Assembly: GCF_900239185.1 (NCBI RefSeq)
Contig: NZ_OENA01000016.1
Location: forward strand, 1-64,000
From: Tenacibaculum finnmarkense
GTDB taxonomy: Bacteria > Bacteroidota > Bacteroidia > Flavobacteriales > Flavobacteriaceae
Reading direction: 5' to 3'
DNA length: 64,000 nucleotides
In this document: in pieces, positions 17,967 to 28,000 of the stretch
Numbering within the stretch: position 1 is the first letter of the stretch
Layout: the number at the start of each line of letters is the position of its first letter
The notes under the pieces: generated by a model
What the model was told of the DNA's origin: nothing
Database searches by the model: none
Seen by the model: the letters and a program-made list of their open reading frames with translations, nothing else
Made by a program: the position numbers and the translations under genes

Positions 17967-18974
17967 ATGAGAAAAACATTTTTTTGCGTTGATGCACACA
18001 CTTGCGGAAATCCTGTAAGAGTTGTTGCTGGTGGAGGTCCAAACTTAATTGGAGCAAATATGAGCGAAAAGCGTCAGCATTTTTTAAAAGAATATGACTG
18101 GATTCGTAAAGGATTAATGTTCGAACCACGAGGACACGATATGATGAGTGGAAGTATTTTATTTCCGCCTCACAGCCCTGAAAACGATTTTGGAATTTTA
18201 TTTATCGAAACTTCTGGATGCTTGCCAATGTGCGGACACGGAACTATCGGAACTATTACTATTGCGATTGAAGAAGGTTTGATTATTCCAAAAATTCCTG
18301 GAAAAATTAAAATGGAAGCACCCGCAGGTTTGGTAAATATCGAATATGGTCAAACAGGTAAAAAAGTGGACTGGGTTCGTTTAACAAACGTAAAAAGTTA
18401 TTTAGCGGCAGAAAATTTAACAATTGATTGCCCTGAATTAGGCGAAATTACCTTTGACGTTTCTTACGGAGGAAATTATTACGCCATTGTAGATCCGCAG
18501 AAAAACTTTTCTGGAGTGCACGATTTTACCGCTAGTAAAATCATACAATATTCGCAGGTTGTTAGAGATCGTATCAATGAGAAATATCCTGATATGTTTA
18601 TTCATCCTGAAAATGATACTATTAGAGATGTAACCCATATGTTATGGACAGGAAATCCTATTGACCCTACTTCTTCTGGTAGAAATGCCGTTTTTTATGG
18701 TGATAAAGCCATCGATAGAAGCCCTTGTGGAACAGGAACATCTGCTAGGTTAGCACAGTTACACGCCAAAGGAAAACTTCAACTAAAAGAAGAATTTATC
18801 CACGAAAGTTTTATCGGAAGTAAATTTATTGGTCGTGTAGAAGAAGAAACTACTTTAAACGGAAAACCAGCAATTATACCTAGTATTCAAGGTTGGGCAA
18901 AGGTTTTTGGTTACAATAATATTATTATTGATGACCAAGATGATCCTTATGCACACGGTTTTCAAGTTATCTAA
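17967..18974 (+). CDS. 4-hydroxyproline 2-epimerase (proline racemase family)
   Basis: The enzyme converts trans-4-hydroxy-L-proline to cis-4-hydroxy-D-proline. The 335-aa product has both catalytic cysteines of the proline racemase family, C89 in LPMCGHGT and C254 in DRSPCGTGT. It also has the hydroxyproline-epimerase N-terminal pattern VDAHTCGNPVRVVAGGGP. Its paralogue at 28165-29256 has Thr at the second site and is a dehydratase instead. The next step, D-hydroxyproline oxidation, is encoded 316 nt downstream. Confidence 0.93.
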   Translation: MRKTFFCVDAHTCGNPVRVVAGGGPNLIGANMSEKRQHFLKEYDWIRKGLMFEPRGHDMMSGSILFPPHSPENDFGILFIETSGCLPMCGHGTIGTITIAIEEGLIIPKIPGKIKMEAPAGLVNIEYGQTGKKVDWVRLTNVKSYLAAENLTIDCPELGEITFDVSYGGNYYAIVDPQKNFSGVHDFTASKIIQYSQVVRDRINEKYPDMFIHPENDTIRDVTHMLWTGNPIDPTSSGRNAVFYGDKAIDRSPCGTGTSARLAQLHAKGKLQLKEEFIHESFIGSKFIGRVEEETTLNGKPAIIPSIQGWAKVFGYNNIIIDDQDDPYAHGFQVI

Positions 18975-19006
18975 AAAAAAATGTTATCTTTCAATTTAAA
19001 AAAAAA

Positions 19007-19282
19007 TTGGAAACAATAAAACATAAAATACTCAAAAATCATTGCTATACCGAGCTTGTTTATCAGCGGATAAATAAAAAGCTCGGTATCGCTTTTTCTA
19101 AATTTGAAATAGAAACACTTATTCAAAAGGTATTGGAAGATACCGCTTTAGATGACTACGAAAAAATAGGTAAAAACTTCTACATTACTAACAAAAAGCA
19201 CAATATTACCATCACAATTAATACCAGTACTTTTAGAGTTATTACCGTTAATCAAATCATTAAAAGCATAAGTTTAAAATAA
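19007..19282 (+). CDS. DUF3781-like small protein
   Basis: The 91-aa soluble protein starts at TTG 19007; the ATG at 18981 is out of frame. It matches my memory of DUF3781 (HKILKNHCYTELVYQRINKK ... YEKIGKNFYIT). No catalytic motif stands out. It lies 32 nt after the epimerase and 8 nt before the FAD dehydrogenase, so it is co-transcribed with them. The function is unknown, and a role in hydroxyproline use rests only on position. Confidence 0.7.
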   Translation: METIKHKILKNHCYTELVYQRINKKLGIAFSKFEIETLIQKVLEDTALDDYEKIGKNFYITNKKHNITITINTSTFRVITVNQIIKSISLK

Positions 19283-19290
19283 TATATTAA

Positions 19291-20538
19291 ATGTCAAAAG
19301 AAGTAGTAATTATTGGTGGAGGAATTATAGGCTTATGTTCAGCTTATTACCTTCAAAAAGAAGGGCACAAAGTAACTGTTATTGATAAATCTGATTTTTC
19401 AAGCGGTGCATCTTATGTAAATGCAGGATATATTACGCCAAGTCATATTATTTCTTTGGCGGCTCCAGGAATGATTAATAAAGGGATTAAATGGATGTTC
19501 GATTCTGAAAGTCCTTTTTCGGTAAAGCCTCGTTTAGATTATGATTTTTTAAAATGGACCTGGTTATTTAAAAAAGCTTCTACCAACAAAAAAGTAGAAA
19601 GCTCAATTAAAACCATCAAAGACATCAACCTATTAAGTAGAGAATTATACGAAGATATTAAAGCCTCTAACGATTTTGATTTCTTTTACCAGCACAAAGG
19701 TTTATTAATGTGTTATCAAACCGATAAAGCTGGGCAAGAAGAATGGAAAACTGGCGAGCGTGCTATTCAAGAAGGCTTAAAAGTTGAAAATTTAACCAAA
19801 GAACAAGCTTTAAAAATAGAACCAAATGCAGGTTTAAATATTAAAGGTGCTGTGTATTATCATTCTGATTCGCACATGACACCTAATGAATTTATGCCCC
19901 AATTAAAAAGATATTTAGAGAAAAAAGGCGTTGCTATTTTAGCCAACGAAGAAGTGTTAGATATCAATGTTTTAAATGATAAAATAACTTCTTTAAGAAC
20001 CAATAAGCAAGAATTAAAAGCCGATGAAATTGTTGTAGCAACAGGTTCTTGGTCGCAAATTTTAGTAAAAAAATTAAATGCTAACATTCCTATTCAGGCA
20101 GGTAAAGGCTATCGAATTAACGTAGCAAAAGATACTGGAATTACAGTTCCTGCTATTTTAATTGAAGCAAAAATTGCCGTAACACCAATGAACGGTTTTA
20201 CCCGTTTTGCAGGTACTATGGAAGTTGATAAAATTAACAATAATATCAATAAAGTACGTGTAAATGCCATTGCAAAAGCAAGTGAAAACTTTTACAAAGG
20301 TTTAAAAATTGATCAGAAAGAAATTGACGATGTTGCTTGTGGTTTAAGACCCTGTTCACCTGATGGATTGCCGTATATTGGGCGTTTATCAAAAATTAAA
20401 AATGTAACAGTCGCTACTGGTCATGCTATGATGGGATGGAGTTTAGGTCCGGCAACTGGTAAATTAGTATCTGAAGTAATTTCTGATAAAAAAACAAGTT
20501 TAGATTTGAATCCGTTTCATGTAGAGCGTTATTCTTAA
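19291..20538 (+). CDS. FAD-dependent D-hydroxyproline dehydrogenase (DAO family)
   Basis: This 415-aa D-amino-acid oxidase-type flavoprotein has an N-terminal dinucleotide-binding motif VVIIGGGIIGLCSAYYLQKE followed by the acidic residue of VTVIDKSD. The C-terminal FAD contact GLRPCSPDGLPYIG and GHAMMGWSLGPATGKLVSE are the family ends. In this context it should oxidise cis-4-hydroxy-D-proline to 1-pyrroline-4-hydroxy-2-carboxylate, passing electrons to a carrier rather than oxygen. It is a single-subunit form, unlike the multi-subunit LhpBEF type. Confidence 0.9.
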   Translation: MSKEVVIIGGGIIGLCSAYYLQKEGHKVTVIDKSDFSSGASYVNAGYITPSHIISLAAPGMINKGIKWMFDSESPFSVKPRLDYDFLKWTWLFKKASTNKKVESSIKTIKDINLLSRELYEDIKASNDFDFFYQHKGLLMCYQTDKAGQEEWKTGERAIQEGLKVENLTKEQALKIEPNAGLNIKGAVYYHSDSHMTPNEFMPQLKRYLEKKGVAILANEEVLDINVLNDKITSLRTNKQELKADEIVVATGSWSQILVKKLNANIPIQAGKGYRINVAKDTGITVPAILIEAKIAVTPMNGFTRFAGTMEVDKINNNINKVRVNAIAKASENFYKGLKIDQKEIDDVACGLRPCSPDGLPYIGRLSKIKNVTVATGHAMMGWSLGPATGKLVSEVISDKKTSLDLNPFHVERYS

Positions 20539-20597
20539 TTTTTTATCCGAAGCAACAAAACTCAACATAATAAAACACCTCCGTAAGAAAATATACT

Positions 20598-21893
20598 ATG
20601 CGTTACGATAAAATTGACAACTCGTTATTTATAGAAAATAGAAAGCGTTTTACCGCCAAAATGCAACCCAACAGCATCGCTATTTTAACATCAAACGATG
20701 TAAAACACAACAATGCCGATGATGTAATGGGCTTTGCGCAAAATAATGACCTTTTTTACCTTTCAGGAATTGATCAGGAAGAAACTATTTTAGTTTTATA
20801 TCCTGATGCTTTTAAAAAAGAAAATCGTGCCATTTTATTTGTAAAAGAAACCAGTGATCTTATCAAAATTTGGGATGGTGAAAAATTAACTCAAAAAAAA
20901 GCTACTGAAATTTCAGGAATTTCAAGAGTAACTTGGAACAAAGATTTTGAAAGTGTTTTACAAGCAATGGCTTTTGAAGCTGACGGTTTTTATTTAGGGC
21001 ATAACGAACACTATAAACGTGCCACCAATAATCAAGAAACCCAACAAGACAGAATGATAAAATGGTGTAAAGAAAAATATCCTTTACATCAATATTACAG
21101 AGCCGCGAAAATTACCCGTAATTTACGCCCTGTAAAGTCTAATAAAGAGATTGAATTATTACAAAAAGCAGCCGATATTAGCGTAGCATCTTTTTCTCGT
21201 ATTTTAAAAGCCTGTAAACCTGGTAAAAATGAATACGAATTAGAGGCAGAATTAACCTATAATTTAGTGAAATCAGGGGCTTCACATCACGCTTTTCAGC
21301 CGATTGTTGCTTCCGGGAAAAATGCTTGTGCCTTACATTATAATACCAACGATTCGGTTTGTAAAGACGGTGAAATGATTTTACTTGATTTTGGCGTTTG
21401 CTATGCAAATTACAATAGCGACACTACGCGTTGTTTTCCTGTAAATGGAAAATTTTCAGAAAGACAAGCTGCTGTTTATTCTTCTGTTTTACATTGTTTA
21501 AAAGAAGGAAGTAAGCTTTTAAAAGCAGGAATTTTACCTGCCGATTACGAAAAAAACATGGCAGGTTTAGTGGAAGCTGAATTGATAAAATTAAACTTAT
21601 TAAATGCTGATGCCGTAGCAAATCAAGATCCTGAAAAACCTTTATATAAACAATATTTTATGCACGGAACAGCGCATTATTTAGGTTTAGATGTGCATGA
21701 TGTTGGTTTATATTCTCGTCCTTTTGAAGCGGGAATGATACTTACTTGCGAGCCTGGTATTTACATTGCAGAAGAAGGAATTGGTTGTCGATTAGAAGAC
21801 GATTATTTAATTACAGAAGATGGAAATGTGAATTTAACTGCTAAAATGCCTATCGAAATTGAGGAGATTGAAGCATTAATGAAACTTTCATAA
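20598..21893 (+). CDS. Xaa-Pro aminopeptidase (aminopeptidase P, M24B)
   Basis: The enzyme removes the N-terminal residue ahead of proline. The 431-aa product has an N-terminal creatinase-like domain (about 1-170, including NNDLFYLSGIDQEE) and a C-terminal pita-bread domain. The five metal ligands are visible: D in LLDFGVCY, D in NSDTTRCF, H in GTAHYLGLDVHDVG, E in CEPGIYI and E in GCRLEDDYL. Placement directly after the hydroxyproline dehydrogenase suggests it works on Xaa-Pro or Xaa-Hyp peptides from collagen. The 60-nt gaps on this strand point to one operon. Confidence 0.93.
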   Translation: MRYDKIDNSLFIENRKRFTAKMQPNSIAILTSNDVKHNNADDVMGFAQNNDLFYLSGIDQEETILVLYPDAFKKENRAILFVKETSDLIKIWDGEKLTQKKATEISGISRVTWNKDFESVLQAMAFEADGFYLGHNEHYKRATNNQETQQDRMIKWCKEKYPLHQYYRAAKITRNLRPVKSNKEIELLQKAADISVASFSRILKACKPGKNEYELEAELTYNLVKSGASHHAFQPIVASGKNACALHYNTNDSVCKDGEMILLDFGVCYANYNSDTTRCFPVNGKFSERQAAVYSSVLHCLKEGSKLLKAGILPADYEKNMAGLVEAELIKLNLLNADAVANQDPEKPLYKQYFMHGTAHYLGLDVHDVGLYSRPFEAGMILTCEPGIYIAEEGIGCRLEDDYLITEDGNVNLTAKMPIEIEEIEALMKLS

Positions 21894-21917
21894 ATAATAA
21901 AAAATAAAAAATTTTAC

Positions 21918-23138
21918 ATGAATACATTCGGAATTGGAGGTAGTACTATTGAAGCAGAATTAAATGCCATAACTCCAACGGCTCATTTAGTTGAACCGAT
22001 TCAAAAAGAAGAGTTTCAAGCCAGAATAAACAAGGCTTGCTTAATGATGAAAGCTCAAAATAAGCAGGCAATGTATTTACATGCTGGAACAAATTTATTT
22101 TATTTCACAGGAATGAAATGGAGTTCGAGCGAACGAATGGTAGGTGCGATTTTATTTCAAAATGGTGATTTACATTTTATTGCTCCAAAGTTTGAAAAAG
22201 GAACAATTTTAGATTTTATGCTGATAAAAGGCGACGTAAATTGCTGGGAAGAACACAAAAGTCCTTTTAAATTATTCACTAAAATTCTAATTCAAAATAA
22301 AGTTACCCAAGGTGATATTTTAATGGATGAAGCAACGCCTTTTTTCATTATTGATGGAATAAATAAATGCAATGAAGTATTTACTTTAGAAAGTGCAACG
22401 CCAATTACCGCAGGTTGTAGAATGATAAAATCGGATGCTGAAATTGCTATTATGCAACATGCTATGAATATCACTTTAGAGGTTCAAAAAGCGGCAGCTC
22501 GTATTTTAAGAGTTGGGATTTCAGCAAAAGAAGTAGAAGATTTTATCCACGAAGCACATATTGCTTACGGTGCAACTGCTGGTTCTTATTTTTGCATTGT
22601 ATTATTTGGGGTTGATTCATCATTTCCTCACGGTGTAAAAACGCCGAAAAATTTAGAATTAAACGAAGTTGTTTTAGTAGATACTGGTTGTGTTTTACAC
22701 GATTATATTTCTGATATTACAAGAACTTATGTTTTTGGAGAAGCAGATGATTTACAAAGATCTATCTGGAATATTGAAAAAGAAACCCAACAAGCTGCAT
22801 TTAAAGCTGCTAAATTAGGGCGTGTTTGTGCTGATATTGATGCTGCTGCTAGAAAAACATTAGAAAGTCATCAACTAGGTCCTAAATATGATTTACCTGG
22901 TTTACCTCACAGAACAGGGCATGGAATTGGTTTAGATATTCATGAATGGCCGTATATTGTTAAAAACGACAACACGGTTTTAGCAGAAGGGATGGCGTTT
23001 AGTAATGAGCCAATGATTTGTGTTCCTAACAAATTTGGAATCCGTCATGAAGACCATATTTATATGACTGAAAACGGTGCTAAATGGTTTACAGAACCAA
23101 TGCACAGCATTGAAGATCCTTTTGGGATTTCAAAATAA
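21918..23138 (+). CDS. M24-family Xaa-Pro peptidase (prolidase-like)
   Basis: A second 406-aa M24 metallopeptidase, only distantly like its neighbour. The metal ligands appear in VDTGCVLHDYISDITRTY (two Asp), HRTGHGIGLDIHEWP (His), SNEPMIC (Glu) and GIRHEDHIY (Glu). The N-terminal creatinase domain is present (NLFYFTGMKWSSSERM). It probably splits Xaa-Pro or Xaa-Hyp dipeptides and so supplies free imino acid to the pathway. It is the last gene of the plus-strand block, 24 nt after the aminopeptidase P gene, with a terminator behind it. Confidence 0.9.
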   Translation: MNTFGIGGSTIEAELNAITPTAHLVEPIQKEEFQARINKACLMMKAQNKQAMYLHAGTNLFYFTGMKWSSSERMVGAILFQNGDLHFIAPKFEKGTILDFMLIKGDVNCWEEHKSPFKLFTKILIQNKVTQGDILMDEATPFFIIDGINKCNEVFTLESATPITAGCRMIKSDAEIAIMQHAMNITLEVQKAAARILRVGISAKEVEDFIHEAHIAYGATAGSYFCIVLFGVDSSFPHGVKTPKNLELNEVVLVDTGCVLHDYISDITRTYVFGEADDLQRSIWNIEKETQQAAFKAAKLGRVCADIDAAARKTLESHQLGPKYDLPGLPHRTGHGIGLDIHEWPYIVKNDNTVLAEGMAFSNEPMICVPNKFGIRHEDHIYMTENGAKWFTEPMHSIEDPFGISK

Positions 23139-23165
23139 ATTATAGTGATATTTAACTGATTTTAT

Positions 23166-23208
23166 AAAAAACGCAACTCTTTATTTTTTAAGAGTTGCGT
23201 TTTTTTTA
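23166..23208. terminator. Bidirectional terminator between the M24 gene and the 74-aa membrane protein gene
   Basis: The stem ACGCAACTCT / AGAGTTGCGT has a 10-nt loop and is flanked by A-tracts on the left and a T-tract on the right. It lies between two convergent genes and can stop transcripts from both sides. Confidence 0.85.
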
Positions 23209-23235
23209 TGGTTTGTGATTTGTAGGTATAAAATT

Positions 23236-23460
23236 TTACGAAATTTTTTTCCCAAATAAAAAACCTAAAGATCCAGATATTGAAGTTATCAATACTGTTG
23301 ATAGTTTTTCACTAGTTAATGCTTTTTCACTAAATGCCAATATTAAGACACAGAATACAAATATAATAACTGCTAAAATTTCTTTATAATTAGAATAAAT
23401 AAAACTAGATAGATCTATTTTTGGATTTTGAATATTCTCTTTTCTATTATCATCTCTCAT
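23236..23460 (-). CDS. Small two-helix membrane protein, partner of the ATPase gene
   Basis: The 74-aa protein has a charged N-terminus (MRDDNRKENIQN) and two hydrophobic segments: ILAVIIFVFCVLILAF at about 29-44 and TVLITSISGSLGFLFG at about 55-70. The end is short and basic. Its ATG shares one base with the stop codon of the upstream ATPase (TAATG), so translation is coupled. I do not recognise the family. The shape resembles small membrane effectors of defence systems or holins, but nothing in the sequence proves this. Confidence 0.7.
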   Translation of the reverse strand: MRDDNRKENIQNPKIDLSSFIYSNYKEILAVIIFVFCVLILAFSEKALTSEKLSTVLITSISGSLGFLFGKKIS

Positions 23461-24779
23461 TATAATAATTGATTTTTAGACCCTAAAAAAGGGATGTAAC
23501 TAAATTGCCCTTCTAAGTAGCCTTTTCTAACATCTTTATCAAATCGTGGTTTAAATTCACTTAAAGAATAAAGACGGGTTTCTCCATTTTTTGCTTTTTC
23601 ACAAAACCATATTTCATCTTGCCTGAATAACTCTAAATCTAAAAGATGTGATTCGTGAGTTGTAAATATTATTTGCCCAGGCATTGATGGATTATTTTTA
23701 AAGTATAATTTTAATATTTCTTTGATTAAAACAGGGTGAAAACTAGTTTCAATCTCATCAATTATAAATACCTTACCTTTATGAAGTGTCCTATGTATAG
23801 CTGGTAAAAGTTCAAATAATCTTTGAACACCTTTTGATTCCTCTGAAAATTTAAACTCTACTTCATTACCTTTATCATCTATATGTATTGTTGAAATTTT
23901 AACAAATTCTAATTCATTTTTATCATTTTTGAAAGCACTAAATAATTCTCCACTTATTTCAAAATCAGCTCCAAAATTATCCTTACCTAAAAGCATCTGC
24001 TCCATTTCTTTTGGAAGCTCATACCCTAGAGACTTTAACTCTAATTTAGAATACGTTAGAAGCTTAAAGTCCGATATACCTACATTAGCTTTAGATATAA
24101 TTTCTTTAGAAGCTGCTAAGAATTTTTTATCAGTAAGAAACGTATGCGCAATTCCGGCAAATTGAGTATCTAATGATATAAATCTTAAAATATTTTCAAA
24201 CCAAGAATAAGGCAAATCAAATCCATTTAACTTTTTATTTATACCTTCCTTAAAAAAGGTTTGATTATTTCTTAACTCTTCAGAGTAAAATTCTTCTCTA
24301 TAAGTTTCTTTTTCTGACTTACCTTCATTTGGATTAATTGTTAATTTAGTTTTATTATCAGAAGTTATCCTGTTAAAAATTAATTTTTCAGAATTCTCAG
24401 AAATTTTCACTAATCTTTCAGATGTTATATATCCATTTAAAAACTCTAATTTATAATTGAATCTATTTTTTTTTACAAGAAAATCTATTTCAAATTTTGT
24501 TGGTTTATTTTTACAATCAGCTAATTTGAAAACAGGAATATTTAGCGGTTTCTCTTCTAGCGTACCTTTAGTTATTAAGTTTTGTAAAAATGATAAAGCA
24601 AGGAGTATGTTCGTTTTCCCAGAACCATTAGTTCCATATATCGCACTTGATCTTAAGACATCTTTTTTTTGAAATTTCACAAGGTGATTTGAATGTCTTT
24701 TATAACTACCAGCGAACATATTAAACTCAACTTCATGATTAATAGATTTATAGTTTGAAAAATAAAATTTTAAAAGCAT
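23460..24779 (-). CDS. AAA/ABC-type ATPase of the RloA/AbiLi-like (COG1106) group
   Basis: The 439-aa protein opens with the family hallmark FYFSNYKSINHEVEFNM and FAGSYKRH. Walker A GTNGSGKT is at 49-56, an ABC-signature-like SEESKGVQRL precedes Walker B VFIIDEIETS, and the H-loop is FTTHESHLLD. Such ATPases are common in anti-phage systems and normally pair with a nuclease or Toprim protein (RloB/AbiLii); here the partner is a 74-aa membrane protein. I start it at the ATG at 24779: the predicted -7 box (24804-24811) excludes the upstream in-frame start at 24815. Defence is inference. Confidence 0.82.
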   Translation of the reverse strand: MLLKFYFSNYKSINHEVEFNMFAGSYKRHSNHLVKFQKKDVLRSSAIYGTNGSGKTNILLALSFLQNLITKGTLEEKPLNIPVFKLADCKNKPTKFEIDFLVKKNRFNYKLEFLNGYITSERLVKISENSEKLIFNRITSDNKTKLTINPNEGKSEKETYREEFYSEELRNNQTFFKEGINKKLNGFDLPYSWFENILRFISLDTQFAGIAHTFLTDKKFLAASKEIISKANVGISDFKLLTYSKLELKSLGYELPKEMEQMLLGKDNFGADFEISGELFSAFKNDKNELEFVKISTIHIDDKGNEVEFKFSEESKGVQRLFELLPAIHRTLHKGKVFIIDEIETSFHPVLIKEILKLYFKNNPSMPGQIIFTTHESHLLDLELFRQDEIWFCEKAKNGETRLYSLSEFKPRFDKDVRKGYLEGQFSYIPFLGSKNQLL

Positions 24780-24803
24780 CTTTTTATTTTTTATGTTATT
24801 ATA

Positions 24804-24811
24804 CAAAGATA
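24804..24811 (-). promoter_or_regulatory. Predicted -7 box of the ATPase/membrane-protein operon
   Basis: TATCTTTG on the minus strand is a perfect TAnnTTTG match 24 nt before the ATG at 24779. The matching -33 region would fall inside the 50-bp palindrome at 24818-24867. Confidence 0.55.
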
Positions 24812-24817
24812 ACAATT

Positions 24818-24867
24818 AATTAGTTTGAGGTGAAAATATCACGTGATATTTTCACCTCAAACTAATT
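24818..24867. repeat. 50-bp perfect palindrome at the ATPase promoter
   Basis: Twenty-five bases on the left are exactly complementary to the 25 on the right with no spacer; the centre is TATCACGTGATA and the flanks are GTTTGAGGTGAAAA. It is not followed by a T-tract on either strand, so it does not look like an ordinary terminator. It covers the expected -33 region of the ATPase operon and may be an operator or a cruciform-forming site. Confidence 0.85.
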
Positions 24868-24912
24868 TCACTTTCAAAAAAGTACTAAAAAATAAAAAAT
24901 GAACTAAAATCC

Positions 24913-25000
24913 CTAGCCCCGATTGTAGCAATTGTTTGAGCTCTTTTTTTGATTTTTCTTCAAAAAAAAGCGAGTGCGGAAAGCGGGAAATAGCTTCAAA
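24913..25000 (+). repeat. 88-nt structured intergenic repeat, copy 1
   Basis: It begins CTAGCCCCGATTG, ends AGCGGGAAATAGCTTCAAA and contains a U-rich hairpin. Pairing is possible between CTA and TAG, between CCCG and CGGG, and within the inner arm GCTCTTTTTTTGA / TCAAAAAAAAGCGAG. Three more copies lie at 38086, 49621 and 63177 in the same orientation. The conserved fold suggests a Bacteroidota RNA motif, possibly Flavo-1, which I could not check. Confidence 0.75.
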
Positions 25001-25020
25001 TAATTCTTATTTTTATAACA

Positions 25021-28000
25021 TTAATCAACCTTCATAAAATCCTCCTTCATTATTTTCTTCAGATAAAAAAGCACTTCTTCGGCATTTTCTTTGGTAAAAA
25101 TAATCGGTGGTTTTATTTTTAAGACATTATGATCGGCGCCATCGGTACTCATTAAAATTCCGTGGTTTTTCATTCGTGCGGCTACATAATCTGCTTGCGA
25201 TGCTAGTGGATTTAATTGAGAATCTACAAATTCAACGCCTAAAAATAACCCCTGCCCTCTTACATCGCCAATAATTGGAAATTGGTTAGAAAGTTCTTTT
25301 AATGCGGATTTTAAATACTCGCCTACTTCTAAGGCATTTTCTTGTAATTTATCGCGCTTTACCGTGCGAATTACTTCGGTTGCAATGGCACAGGAAACAG
25401 GATTTCCGCCAAAAGTATTAAAGTATTCCATGCCGTTTGCAAATGCATCTGCAACTTTTTGAGTACAGGCAACTGCCGCAATTGGATGCCCATTTCCTAA
25501 GGGTTTACCGATCGTTACGATGTCAGGAACGACATTATGAAGTTGAAAACCCCAAAAAGTTTTCCCCATTCTTCCGCAACCTGTTTGCACTTCATCTGAA
25601 ATACAAACGCCGTCAACTTTTCTAATTTTTTGATATGCTTCGGATAAAAAACCTGTTGGTAATTCTACCTGACCGCCACAACTAATAATTGGCTCGATGA
25701 TAAAAGCACCTACATTTCGTCCTTTTTCTTGAATGGTATCGATACATTTTTGAACTTCCTCAGCGTATTTTTTTGCGGTATTTTCACCTCTATATTTCCC
25801 TCTAAAACTATCGGCTAAAGGAAATATTTGCGTGTATTCAGGAGCGCCGTTCCCTCCTTTTCCATCAAATTTATACGAAGAAATATCAATACACATATTG
25901 GCGTTTCCATGGTAACCAATTTCACTAGCGATAATGTCTTTTTCGCCTGTAACGGCTTTTGCCATTCGAATTGCCAATTCATTTGCCTCACTTCCTGAAT
26001 TTACAAAATGCAACACATTTAATTCAGGCGGTAACGTTTCAATCAGTTCTTTGGCTAATTCATTGATGTTTTCGTGTAAATAACGTGAGTTTGTGTTAAT
26101 TAAACTCATTTGATTTTGCCCCGCTTTTACAACATTATAATTTTCATGCCCAACGTGAGCAACATTATTTACGGTATCTAAATATTTATTTCCAAACTGA
26201 TCGATTAAATATTGCCCTGCGCCACGCACCATTTTTATAGGCGTTTTGTACTGCAAACTTAAACTTTTCCCTAAGTGTTGTTTTCGATACTTAATTAAAT
26301 CGTTGTTTGAAATCGTATTATTTTCGGCTAATTCATCAGATTTAAAAAGCAAATTCGGGTTTGGGCAAACACTTTTCCAAACCTCTATTTCTTTTAAATA
26401 TGCCACGCCTGGAAAATCTGTTTTCAAATCAAAAAGTGATAGCAATACTTGAAAATGTAAATGAGGAACCCAATTTCCGTTTTCTGAAACAGCGCCAAGT
26501 TCTGCAATTTTTTCGCCTTTTAAAATGCGGTCGCCTATTGTATGTTTTTGCACACTTTTTGGGCTGTTATGCCCGTATAATGTGTAAAACTCAAAATTAT
26601 CGGCTTGATGTTTTAACACCAATAATCCACCGTAATTTTTATCGCCTTGATTATCCGAAGCAATAACAACTTCTCCATCTAAAATAGCGTGAACAGCCGT
26701 GTTTTTTGGCAACCAAAAATCGGTTCCTAAATGAATTGTTCGGCTTTCTTTTCCGTTATTTCCTGTTTTTTGATACGCATCAGCAGTATAAAAAACACGA
26801 GGTTCTAAATAACCACCACCAATAATTTTTGTAGGATTTTCTTTTTGTAATTCATCAATTTTAAACTGAAAAAGTGCTAGATTATTTGCTTCTTTTTCAT
26901 GCCCAATCCAAGTACTTGAAACGCTTAAATCTAATGGATAAATAAGTTGTTTTTGAACTGTTGGAAATAAATTTTCTAAAGAAAAAGTATGTTGTAAACT
27001 CCAATTTTCAAACTTTTTTTCATTCGGATGTGCCGAAAAATCACAAGCAATTCTAAAATTATATTCTGCAAAATCAGGATGAATTTCACGCCATTTTTCA
27101 AGGACTTCCCAAGCGGGTTTTTCACTTATCAGCAAATATTTATTGTTGGGTTCTTCAATTTTATTAATTGCCGATTTTGTTACAGAAATCACCAATCGCA
27201 TGGCAATTGCATCGTATAAATGTGCCAATTCTTTTTCTTGTAAAGGGAAATTTTGATGATAGCCTTTTATAAAACTCAACGCCGATTCTAACGGCTCATT
27301 ATGCTTCATAACTGCGTAGGCGCAGGCAATTGCTACATCATTAATTACTTGCGTATAAATGGCATCGCCGTAATCAATGGCAGCTTTTACCGTTGGATTT
27401 ACGAGTTCTTTTGACACAATTACATTGTTATCATTCGCATCATTATGAACCACAGATTTACGTAAAAGATCGTAGCTAGTTTTATTGTTTTCAAAATTGT
27501 TTTGAAAATAGCTGATGATTTCTTTTTGCTCGTTTTCAAATAAATTGATATGCTTTTTTGTCCAAAGTGATTGTGCTACGTCCCAAACAAATTCTCTTTT
27601 TGCCTGCGGATGTTCAAAACCATGTAACGCCTTGGTTAAAAGTCCGCATTGCTCGCCCAAACTAAAACGCAAACTATCTAATTGCGGATTTACAGACGAC
27701 CAAACTCGCCCAGAAATCCAACTTAATAAACGTACTTTTCGAGTATTTCCGAAAGCGTCAATTATCGTTGAAATTACGTTTCCTTCAATATCTTTTATAA
27801 CTTTTGGAGCAATAATTTCAGCATTATTTTCGGCAACATATTGTAATAATTTCTGTTGAAAATCCAAATAATTCTCTTCTTCATTAGGACGAGAAATTTT
27901 TAAAATATAGCCTTCTGAATTGGGTGTTTTTATTCTGAAATTAAAATCTAATTCGCCAGGTAATTCAGAAGCTGTTCCTTTAATATTATAGGTTTTTAAA

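Noticed and set aside
26246-26666. Plus-strand open frames within 25.4-27.9 kb
   Set aside because: They are antisense to the 1009-aa fusion gene, whose three domains have intact motifs throughout.
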